From Tepidibacter aestuarii (GTDB taxonomy: Bacteria > Bacillota > Clostridia > Peptostreptococcales > Peptostreptococcaceae), in contig NZ_OW235315.1 in the NCBI RefSeq assembly GCF_934924865.1, positions 3,100,001-3,164,000 of the forward strand: 64,000 nucleotides of DNA. The letters run 5' to 3'. Under the pieces are notes generated by a model. That model did not search any database and was not told the DNA's origin. It saw only the letters and a program-made list of their open reading frames with translations. A program made the translations under genes and the position numbers. This document shows, piece by piece, positions 54,451-64,000 of this stretch. Within the stretch, counting starts at the first letter, position 1. Each line of letters opens with the position of its first letter.

Positions 54451-55296
54451 TTATTTTAACGCCTCTGAACCTGCAACTATCTCTGATATTTCTTGAGTTA
54501 TAGATGCTTGTCTTGCTCTATTGTATTTTAATTCTAATTTAGAAATCATCTCGTCTGCATTATCAGTAGCAGATTGCATAGCAGTTCTTCTAGCTCCTTG
54601 TTCTGATGCAGAAGATTCAGCTATACCTCCATATATAGATCCTTCCATAAACTTAGGAACTAAATATTCAAGTACCTCTTCTTCTCCTGGATCAAACTCA
54701 ATCATTTCTCTCTTTGTAATTTCCTTATCTTCTTCAAAAGAAAGAGGAAGTAGCTTTAACACCTCTGGTGTTTGAGTTAAAGTTGATTCAAATTTAGTAT
54801 ACACAAGATATACTTCATCTACTTCTTCCTTTGCATATGCGTCAATTGCAGTAGCTGCAACCTTTCTAGCATCTGCATAAGTTAAGTCTTCAACTCCAGT
54901 AAATTTATCTAAAATATTATAGCCTCTTTTGTTAAAGAAATCGACAGACTTTTTCCCAATAGCTATAATACTCTCTTGTTTGTGTTCCATATGATTTATT
55001 GCAGTCTTTAAGACGTTTGAGTTGTATCCACCAGCAAGTCCTCTATCTCCTGCTATAACTACATAGCATTTTTTAGACGAGTCTCTTTGCTCTAAAAATA
55101 TACTTTGAACTCCTTTAGCACTTTTAGCTATCTTTTCTATAGTAGCATAAAGAGTTTCAAAATACGGCTTAGTAGCTTGTGCTTGTTCTTTAGCTCTTTT
55201 TAACTTAGCTGATGAAACAAGCTCCATAGCTTTAGTTATCTGCTTAGTGTTACCGACACTCTTAATACGTCTTTTAATATCCTTCATTCCAGCCAT
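54451..55296 (-). CDS. atpG: ATP synthase gamma subunit
   Basis: The 281-aa rotor shaft has the conserved N-terminal KDIKRRIKSVGNTKQITKAMELV and C-terminal RQASITQEISEIVAGSEAL. Confidence 0.97.
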   Translation of the reverse strand: MAGMKDIKRRIKSVGNTKQITKAMELVSSAKLKRAKEQAQATKPYFETLYATIEKIAKSAKGVQSIFLEQRDSSKKCYVVIAGDRGLAGGYNSNVLKTAINHMEHKQESIIAIGKKSVDFFNKRGYNILDKFTGVEDLTYADARKVAATAIDAYAKEEVDEVYLVYTKFESTLTQTPEVLKLLPLSFEEDKEITKREMIEFDPGEEEVLEYLVPKFMEGSIYGGIAESSASEQGARRTAMQSATDNADEMISKLELKYNRARQASITQEISEIVAGSEALK

Positions 55297-55323
55297 ATTA
55301 TTTCACCTCCTGTTTAAAGAGGA

Positions 55324-57372
<2,049 letters not shown>

Positions 57373-57385
<13 letters not shown>

Positions 57386-57879
57386 TTAGCTTCGCCTACC
57401 TCTTCTATAAAATCTCCTATCAATTTTTCATGCTTAGCTTCATCTACATCAGTTTCTATAACTTTAGAAGCTGCTAAAATTGCTAGAGATGATATATCAT
57501 CTTTAAGCTCATTCATAACTTTTTGCTTTTCTCTTTGAATCTCTCTATTAGCTCTTTCTTTTAGTTGAACTGTTTCTTCTTGAGCTGCCTTGATTATTTC
57601 ATCTGCTCTTTCTTCAGCTCTCTTTGAACCATTCTTAACTATTTCTTGAGCCTCTTCTTTAGCCGAATTTATCTTTGATTCATATTCAGCTTTAAGTTCT
57701 TCACCTTTTTTAACTGCTTCCTCTGCATCTTTATAAGAGCCTTCTACTTCAGCAGTTCTCTTTGCCATAAATTCTGTAGTGGGTTTGAATAATAACTTTT
57801 TAAGTATTAAATACATTATAAATGTATTTACAAGTTGAAATACAAAATCCCAGTCTAAACTTACAAAGCTTTTGTACAT
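57373..57879 (-). CDS. atpF: ATP synthase b subunit
   Basis: One membrane helix (about residues 12-30) and a long helical stalk rich in Ala, Glu and Lys form the peripheral stator. The ATG at 57879 follows GGGAGG and gives 168 aa; the ORF open upstream has no better site. Confidence 0.95.
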
Positions 57880-57947
57880 CGTAATCCTCCCTTCTGCTAA
57901 TTGCTCCACTTTCTTTTATTAGGAGATGATTCCATCTCCTATTTTTA

Positions 57948-58223
<276 letters not shown>

Positions 58224-58256
58224 CTAATCATTTTTATGTATTTTCTATATAATTCT

Positions 58257-58949
58257 TTAATCAATAGCACCTGAAACAAAAACCATTGTAAGCATTATAA
58301 ATATAAATGCTTGAAGTACTCCAGAGAATAAATCAAAATAAATATGAAGTACTGATGGTATACCTACCTGAAGTATTGGTATACCTATACCTATCAAACC
58401 ACTTAAATACGCAAGTAGTTGATATAAAAGCATCATTATAACCATACCTCCTGTAATATTACCAAAAGGACGAAAACTTAATGATATTGGATTTGCAAGT
58501 TCTCCAACTATATTAAGAGGTAACATAGCTGGTATTGGCTCTGCGAACCCTTTTAAATATCCTCCTAAACCTTTGCTCTTAACTCCATTGTATTGGACCA
58601 TACCAAATGTTATAAGAGCCCAAGCTAAAGTTGTATTAAGATCTGTTGTAGGAGATCTAAGTCCTAATAATCCTATAAGATTGGAACACATAAAGAATAA
58701 GAATAAACTTCCTATATAAGGAGCAAATCTCATCTTGTCTTCTCCCATAGTTTGTTTTACTATAGCGTATAATCCATCTACAAGTGATTCCACAAAAACT
58801 TGGAATCCTTTTGGAACTTTGTCAAACTTTCTAGTTCCAAAATATGCGAATAATGTAAGCCCGATCATAATAAGCCATGTTGTGGTTACTGTTTCACTAA
58901 CAGGTATATTAACGCCGGGAATTGTAAACATAATCTTAGGGCCGTTCAT
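58257..58949 (-). CDS. atpB: ATP synthase a subunit
   Basis: The 230-aa membrane protein has the essential Arg in NPISLSFRPFGNITGG and forms the ion path next to the c ring. It lies between atpI and atpE, the usual order. Confidence 0.96.
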   Translation of the reverse strand: MNGPKIMFTIPGVNIPVSETVTTTWLIMIGLTLFAYFGTRKFDKVPKGFQVFVESLVDGLYAIVKQTMGEDKMRFAPYIGSLFLFFMCSNLIGLLGLRSPTTDLNTTLAWALITFGMVQYNGVKSKGLGGYLKGFAEPIPAMLPLNIVGELANPISLSFRPFGNITGGMVIMMLLYQLLAYLSGLIGIGIPILQVGIPSVLHIYFDLFSGVLQAFIFIMLTMVFVSGAID

Positions 58950-58950
58950 A

Positions 58951-59343
58951 TTACGCCTCCTTTCCTTTAATAATTTTTTCTATACCAAATAGATTCACAA
59001 TCAATATACTAATTTTAGGTAAAAGTAAACCTATTATGGTTCCTATAATATTTATGTATGTCGCTTTTAAAGATATAAGTAGCACTAACGCTGTTATAAT
59101 AAGTCTCATAATATACCTTGAAAGGACATACCCTTGTGCCTTTCCTGGATTCATATTTACTGCTTTTTCCAAGGCAAGCGACAAAAGTCTAAGATTTAAT
59201 ATTGAAAAAATACTGCCAAATGCAAGTCCACATAGAAGTTCCTTCGAAAACATATCTGTTAAAAAAGCAACGATGACTACAAGGACAAATACTACAACCA
59301 TCACTTTTATTATGTTAAAAATCATTCCTATTGTCGATTTCAA
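58951..59343 (-). CDS. atpI: ATP synthase subunit I (AtpI-like)
   Basis: The 130-aa protein has four membrane helices and lies just before atpB. Such proteins are thought to help assemble the c ring, with a role reported in sodium enzymes. Assignment rests on size, helices and position. Confidence 0.85.
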   Translation of the reverse strand: MKSTIGMIFNIIKVMVVVFVLVVIVAFLTDMFSKELLCGLAFGSIFSILNLRLLSLALEKAVNMNPGKAQGYVLSRYIMRLIITALVLLISLKATYINIIGTIIGLLLPKISILIVNLFGIEKIIKGKEA

Positions 59344-59347
59344 AGGA

Positions 59348-59578
59348 TCACTTCCTTTTTTTTATAACTGATATAGCTACTTTGTACGCATTTGCAAAGC
59401 CTGCTCCAATTCCTATCAAAACCAATATGATAAAAAAAATAGGCCCTGTACTGAATTTTCTGTCGATTAAACTTCCTAGATAACCACATATAAGAATTGG
59501 GGCTAACATGTATATACCTATTTGAGATACTAAGCTTAAGTAAACTACAGCTTCAAACCACTTATTTTTTTTACTCAT
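59348..59578 (-). CDS. AtpZ/AtpI family small membrane protein
   Basis: The 76-aa protein has two membrane helices and the pattern GYLGSLIDRKFSTGPIFFIILVLIGIGAGFANAYK typical of the AtpZ-type family. It is the first gene of the operon. A role in magnesium or calcium entry or assembly has been suggested for the family. Confidence 0.85.
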   Translation of the reverse strand: MSKKNKWFEAVVYLSLVSQIGIYMLAPILICGYLGSLIDRKFSTGPIFFIILVLIGIGAGFANAYKVAISVIKKRK

Positions 59579-59666
59579 AGTTTTATTCCCCTATACCTGG
59601 TCGATTTTTGTTAATTTTAAAACTATTATGTGTAATAATGTTCATTTATAATACCTTTTAACCAAG

Positions 59667-59696
59667 ATTATATACTATAAATGCCACATTTTTCAA
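59667..59696 (-). promoter_or_regulatory. Sigma-A type promoter of the atp operon
   Basis: TTGAAA (59691-59696) and TATAAT (59667-59672) are 18 bp apart on the minus strand, about 85 bp before the first gene. The rest of the spacer to wecB shows no gene. Confidence 0.65.
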
Positions 59697-59847
59697 TGAA
59701 AACATTTTCCTTATTTCATAAATCTAAATTTTGAGTATATTTGGGATAAAATCCGCCCATATATATATTATATATTCCAGCGGATTAAAAATCAAATTTA
59801 ATGAAATCTTTTTCCCAAGTCAAATTCAAGCATTTTTGATTATTAAC

Positions 59848-60993
59848 TTAAAAATTCTTCGTTTTTTCTAGGTTTCCTCCATAATTCGCTATTAAATGCT
59901 CAATTATTCTATTACAAGCTTTACCATCACCGTATGGATTTACTGCATTTGACATTTTAGAGTATTCTTGTTCATTTCTTATTAACAGATTTGTCGATTT
60001 ATAAACTTCTTCCTCATCAACGCCTACAACTCTTGCAGTTCCAGCTTCTACAGCTTCTGGTCTTTCAGTTTCACATCTTAGAACCAAAACAGGCTTTCCA
60101 ATAGCTGGAGCTTCTTCTTGTATCCCTCCAGAATCAGTAAGTATTACATCTACTTTATTCATTAGGTTTGCAAAAGGTTCATAATCAAGAGGTTCTATAA
60201 GGTGTATCTTATCCATATCTCCCATTATAGATTTTGCACAATCTCTAACTTTAGGATTTAAGTGCATAGGGAATATAACCTCTACGTTTTCATTATCTTG
60301 AACCACTCTTTTAATAGCTTTAAATATATCCTCCATAGGCTTGCCCCAATTTTCTCTTCTATGACAAGTTAGAAGTATAACCTTATTATTATCATAATCT
60401 ATATCATCTATATCTTTATTGTTGAATTTATAATCTTCATCTATTACAGATAAAAGTGCATCTATAACAGTGTTTCCAGTTACACATATTTTATCCTCAT
60501 CTATATTCTCTTTTAGTAGATTCTCTTTGTTTCCAATAGTAGGTGCAAAGTGAATAGACGAGATCATTCCTGTAAGCTTTCTGTTCATTTCTTCAGGGTA
60601 TGGAGAGTATATATTACCACTTCTAAGTCCAGCCTCTACATGTCCAACTGGCACTTTATTATAAAAAGCTGCTAAAGAAGCAGAAAAAGTAGTTGTAGTA
60701 TCTCCATGAACCAGTAGGATATCAGGTCTATCATTAGCTATTACGCTTTCAAGCTCCTTTAAAACTCTATTAGTAACATCTGTTATAGTTTGACCGTGCT
60801 TCATAATATTTAAGTCATACTTAGGCTCTATATCAAATATTTCAAGTACTCTATCTAACATTTCTCTATGCTGTGCAGTTACACAAACTATAGACTCTAT
60901 TCTTTCATTTTGCTCCATTTTTTTAACTAAAGGAGCCATTTTTATAGCTTCTGGTCTTGTTCCAAATACAGTCATAACTTTTATTTTGTTCAT
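59848..60993 (-). CDS. wecB: UDP-N-acetylglucosamine 2-epimerase
   Basis: The 381-aa enzyme interconverts UDP-GlcNAc and UDP-ManNAc. Motifs are VFGTRPEAIKMAPLV, VHGDTTTTFSASLAAF, GHVEAGLRSGN and TDSGGIQEEAP. It provides ManNAc for the wall polymer made by TagO and TagA. The ATG follows GGGGG. Confidence 0.95.
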   Translation of the reverse strand: MNKIKVMTVFGTRPEAIKMAPLVKKMEQNERIESIVCVTAQHREMLDRVLEIFDIEPKYDLNIMKHGQTITDVTNRVLKELESVIANDRPDILLVHGDTTTTFSASLAAFYNKVPVGHVEAGLRSGNIYSPYPEEMNRKLTGMISSIHFAPTIGNKENLLKENIDEDKICVTGNTVIDALLSVIDEDYKFNNKDIDDIDYDNNKVILLTCHRRENWGKPMEDIFKAIKRVVQDNENVEVIFPMHLNPKVRDCAKSIMGDMDKIHLIEPLDYEPFANLMNKVDVILTDSGGIQEEAPAIGKPVLVLRCETERPEAVEAGTARVVGVDEEEVYKSTNLLIRNEQEYSKMSNAVNPYGDGKACNRIIEHLIANYGGNLEKTKNF

Positions 60994-61004
60994 TGTAAAT
61001 CCCC

Positions 61005-62042
61005 CTATTTCAGTTCACTATCTTCTGGTGATAAAAGCTTTAATCTAACTATTCCGTAGTATATAAAAAGTGCGTCTAACATAAGTATAATAGTTGATTC
61101 AAATAAATTACTCTCAGATATTAAAACCGCACTAACACCCAAGAATAAGCTTATTCCATAAAGTATAAGGACAGTTTTCTTTTGAGATAATCCTTTGCTC
61201 AAAAGCCTATGGTGAAGGTGTCCCTTATCAGCCTGCATTATAGGTTTTCCACTCAGCTTTCTTCTTATTATCGCAAATGTAGTATCAAATATAGGTATTC
61301 CAAGAGCAAGTACCGGTATAAATATTGCAAGAGCTGCTGCTGATTTTATAGCCCCTTGTATAGATACAACAGCTAATATATATCCTAAGAATAAAGAGCC
61401 AGTATCTCCCATAAATATTTTAGCTGGATTGAAATTGTAAGGTAAAAATCCAATAGCAGACCCCGCTAAGCAGATCAACAGTACAGCTGCTGTTTGCTGA
61501 TCATTAGCAAAAGCTACAAAAGCAAGTGTAATAGCAGCTATTGCAGATACTCCTGCCGCAAGTCCATCTAATCCATCTATTAAGTTAACAGTATTAGTTA
61601 TACCAACTATCCAAAATATAGTGGCAGGGACAGATAATATTAAGCTAAGTTGAGTTATTCCACTTTGAGTAAACGGATTTGTAACCCATTCAACTCTAAC
61701 TCCGCAAGTAACAACTATTACGGCAGCTGTTATCTGACCTAAAAGTTTAGTTTTGGCTCCTATTTCATTTAAATCATCAATTATACCCATACAAACTATA
61801 ACAAGACTTCCAAGTAGTATTCCTATTATTTCCTTATCTATATCTACAATAAAAATACTAGTTAGGAAAAATCCAAAAAATATCGCAATCCCACCAAGCC
61901 TTGGTATAGGATCTTTATGTACTCTTCTATCATCCTTTGGTATATCTATAGCTCCTATTCTATGTGCAAGCTTAATAGCAAGCGGCGTTGAAAAATAAGA
62001 TATTCCAAACGATAAAATAATCGCAATAATAATCTGACTCAT
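61005..62042 (-). CDS. tagO: Undecaprenyl-phosphate GlcNAc-1-phosphate transferase (TagO/WecA type)
   Basis: The 345-aa enzyme has about ten membrane helices and starts wall-polymer synthesis on the lipid carrier. Conserved cytoplasmic motifs are IDDLNEIGAKTKLLGQ, NLIDGLDGLAAG, KIFMGDTGSLFLG and the GHLHHRLL motif. Confidence 0.94.
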   Translation of the reverse strand: MSQIIIAIILSFGISYFSTPLAIKLAHRIGAIDIPKDDRRVHKDPIPRLGGIAIFFGFFLTSIFIVDIDKEIIGILLGSLVIVCMGIIDDLNEIGAKTKLLGQITAAVIVVTCGVRVEWVTNPFTQSGITQLSLILSVPATIFWIVGITNTVNLIDGLDGLAAGVSAIAAITLAFVAFANDQQTAAVLLICLAGSAIGFLPYNFNPAKIFMGDTGSLFLGYILAVVSIQGAIKSAAALAIFIPVLALGIPIFDTTFAIIRRKLSGKPIMQADKGHLHHRLLSKGLSQKKTVLILYGISLFLGVSAVLISESNLFESTIILMLDALFIYYGIVRLKLLSPEDSELK

Positions 62043-62063
62043 ATTTTCACCTCTTTAAATATT

Positions 62064-62552
62064 TTAATATCCCATATCATTACTTAGGGAATCATCATTT
62101 TCTATCCATTCATTTACGTGTATAATTCTAAAACTTTGATTAGTTTCCCTTATTATTACTTTTTCTATACCAGAATTTAATATAAGCCTTTTACACATAG
62201 TACATGAATTGGCATTTTTTACAAGTTCTTTAGTCTTCATATCTTTTCCAACTAAATAAAGAACTGATCCAATCATATCTCTTCTACTAGCAGATATAAT
62301 ACAGTTAGCTTCAGCATGAACACTTCTACACTTTTCATAGTTTTGACCCCTTGGAATATTCATCTTTTCCCTTAAACAATATCCCATATCACTACAATTT
62401 TTTCTCCCCCTAGGAGCTCCAGTATACCCTGTAGATATTATCTCATCATTCTTGACAATAATAGCTCCATAATTACGTCTAAGGCATGTTCCTCTTTCAA
62501 GAACTGATCTTGCTATATCTAAATAATAGTTATGTTTATCTCTTCTCTCCAT
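62064..62552 (-). CDS. comEB: dCMP deaminase-type enzyme (ComEB)
   Basis: The 162-aa zinc deaminase has HAEANCIISA and the metal cysteines in SCTMCKRLI. It converts dCMP to dUMP for thymidylate synthesis. The order rpiB-upp-comEB-tagO-wecB-atp is typical of clostridia. Confidence 0.92.
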   Translation of the reverse strand: MERRDKHNYYLDIARSVLERGTCLRRNYGAIIVKNDEIISTGYTGAPRGRKNCSDMGYCLREKMNIPRGQNYEKCRSVHAEANCIISASRRDMIGSVLYLVGKDMKTKELVKNANSCTMCKRLILNSGIEKVIIRETNQSFRIIHVNEWIENDDSLSNDMGY

Positions 62553-62834
62553 AAATTTTCCTCCATTACTTTAAAACTAAAATTCTAACCAAGCTATCTC
62601 CATTATATTATGTATATAAACTATACACAAGTTAATTCATAATTCTACAGGAATAAATGTAAATAATTTCTATAAAATATACACTTTAGTTTTGCATATT
62701 ATTTTTTTCAAATCATAAAAATAAAGATTTCAAAATACTCTTTTTTGTTTATTTTCTATTATTAAAATGAATACTTATGCATCTATATTGAATAATAAAA
62801 CTTCTTGTATTTTAAAAATATTTTTATAAAAAAA
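62553..62834. other. Gene-free AT-rich spacer between upp and comEB
   Basis: No gene or strong structure is visible apart from the upp terminator at its right end. Confidence 0.4.
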
Positions 62835-62856
62835 GAGTGTGCCATATGACACACTC
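62835..62856 (-). terminator. Terminator of rpiB-upp
   Basis: GAGTGTG and CACACTC pair around an 8-nt loop, followed on the minus strand by TTTTTTT just past the upp stop. Confidence 0.88.
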
Positions 62857-62862
62857 AAAGTA

Positions 62863-63492
62863 TTACTTAGTACCGTATAATCTATCTCCAGCATCTCCAA
62901 GACCTGGAACTATATATCCGTGATCATTTAATTTTTCATCAATAGACGCTACATATATATCTACATCCGGGTGACATCTTTCAACTTCTGCTATACCTTC
63001 TGGGCAAGCCACTAGGTTTACAAGCTTAATGTATTTAGCGCCTCTCTTCTTTAAAACATCAATAGCAGCAACTGCAGAACCACCTGTAGCAAGCATAGGA
63101 TCTACTACTATAAATTCTCTCTCCTCTATATCAGCAGGAAACTTTGAGTAGTACTCAACTGGCTTTAAAGTTTCCGGATCTCTGTAAAGACCTACATGTC
63201 CAACCTTAGCTGCTGGAACTAACTCAAGTATTCCATCTACCATTCCAAGACCAGCTCTTAATATAGGTATTATTCCTAATTTCTTTCCTGATATAACCTT
63301 AGACTTAGTTTTTGTAACTGGAGTTTCAATTTCAACCTCTTCTAAAGCTAAATCTCTTGTTACTTCGTATCCCATAAGCATAGAAACTTCTTTTACTAAT
63401 TGTCTAAAATCCTTAGAACCCGTATTCTTATCTCTTATAAGAGTTAACTTATGTTGTATTAATGGATGATTCATCATAACTACTTTTGACAT
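62863..63492 (-). CDS. upp: Uracil phosphoribosyltransferase
   Basis: The 209-aa salvage enzyme makes UMP from uracil and PRPP. The PRPP loop [18 protein letters not shown] and the C-terminal uracil site [19 protein letters not shown] are intact. Confidence 0.96.
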   Translation of the reverse strand: MSKVVMMNHPLIQHKLTLIRDKNTGSKDFRQLVKEVSMLMGYEVTRDLALEEVEIETPVTKTKSKVISGKKLGIIPILRAGLGMVDGILELVPAAKVGHVGLYRDPETLKPVEYYSKFPADIEEREFIVVDPMLATGGSAVAAIDVLKKRGAKYIKLVNLVACPEGIAEVERCHPDVDIYVASIDEKLNDHGYIVPGLGDAGDRLYGTK

Positions 63493-63515
63493 TTAATTTG
63501 CCTCCCTTTAAAAAT

Positions 63516-63965
63516 CTATTTAGAATATTTTTTTTCTATTTCTGTTATCTTATCAACTCTTCTTTGATGTCTATCGCCTTCAAACTCAGTGCTAACCCAT
63601 GCATCTATTATCTCAAGAGCCAGTCCTCTTCCAACTACTCTCTCTCCTAAAGATATCATGTTAGCATTATTGTGAGCCTTAGACATTTTAGCTGAGAAAG
63701 TATCAGAAACAACAGCACATCTTATTCCTGGCACCTTATTAGCTGCTAAAGATATCCCTATTCCTGTTCCACAGCAAAGTATTCCTTCTTCAACCTCACC
63801 ACTCATTACAGCCTCAGCAACTTTAACTCCATAATCTGGATAGTCAACAGAATCCAATGAGTCAGTTCCAAAATCAACAATTTCATATTCACCTTGTAGG
63901 TGCTTTTTAATCTCTTCCTTTAAATTGTATCCTCCATGGTCACTTGCAATTCCTATTTTCTTCAC
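63516..63965 (-). CDS. rpiB: Ribose-5-phosphate isomerase B
   Basis: The 149-aa enzyme interconverts ribose 5-phosphate and ribulose 5-phosphate. It has ASDHGGYNLKEEI at the start, the active-site Cys in CCGTGIGISLAANK and the basic end RHQRRVDKI. It feeds the same pathway as the split transketolase at 40205-41952. It lies 23 nt upstream of upp. Confidence 0.95.
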   Translation of the reverse strand: MKKIGIASDHGGYNLKEEIKKHLQGEYEIVDFGTDSLDSVDYPDYGVKVAEAVMSGEVEEGILCCGTGIGISLAANKVPGIRCAVVSDTFSAKMSKAHNNANMISLGERVVGRGLALEIIDAWVSTEFEGDRHQRRVDKITEIEKKYSK

Positions 63966-64000
63966 TTACGTTCACCTCCAAATTAATTTTAAAGCCTTTT

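Overview
The window comes from a low-GC, Gram-positive, endospore-forming anaerobe of the class Clostridia. The pointers are AT-rich intergenic DNA, GGAGG-type ribosome binding sites with frequent TTG and GTG starts, sporulation and germination genes (ytrH, ytrI, a gerS-like gene next to alr, two gerAB genes), secondary cell-wall polymer genes (csaB, tagA, tagO, wecB) and a split transketolase. The gerS-alr pair and the 16S sequence make me favour the Peptostreptococcaceae; a Tepidibacter-like genus is a guess. Nearly all large genes read leftward (minus strand).

Layout. 172-6047: first rRNA operon, in transcription order 16S, tRNA-Ala, 23S, tRNA-Gly, 5S, ten tRNAs, second 5S. 6565-8442: a secreted PepF-type peptidase lying between two rRNA operons. 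8645-8847: a 203-bp long palindrome. 8875-13614: second rRNA operon (16S, 23S, 5S; no tRNA). 14038-24850: small unknown protein, the ftsE-ftsX-M23-ctp cell-wall hydrolase control module, 5-formyl-THF cyclo-ligase, a Lon-like protease, PrcB-like, YlbF-like and full-length YcaO proteins. 25069-29746: an oligopeptide-type ABC importer without ATPase genes, and a tandem rhodanese lipoprotein. 29747-40179: an accessory-looking, gene-poor stretch with orphan gerAB genes, a second 198-bp long palindrome, a selenoprotein gene with an in-frame TGA, ytrH-ytrI, and glycerol dehydrogenase with a sigma-54 activator. 40205-51526: split transketolase, YitT, S-layer polymer genes, mazEF, alr-gerS, acpS. 51694-63965: a lipoprotein, the full F-type ATP synthase operon (with a sodium-type c subunit), wecB, tagO, comEB, upp and rpiB.

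The most interesting material is not ordinary coding sequence. (1) A 99-codon HesB-like gene at 33903-34202 reads through TGA at codon 36 and has a SECIS-like hairpin just after it. (2) That gene and the gerAB gene at 39100 both sit between direct repeats that copy the end of a neighbouring gene (the ytrH 5' region; the transketolase 3' end), as if each had arrived with a short duplication of the host flank. (3) Two roughly 200-bp long-hairpin elements (8645-8847 and 33588-33785) share architecture, loop motif and a strand-specific GTTA/CGGT internal pairing, although their arms differ in sequence. (4) A dispersed hairpin-containing intergenic repeat occurs at six or more places, including the 16S-23S spacer of the second rRNA operon. 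(5) The first rRNA operon has two 5S genes, which differ from each other by two compensatory base-pair changes.
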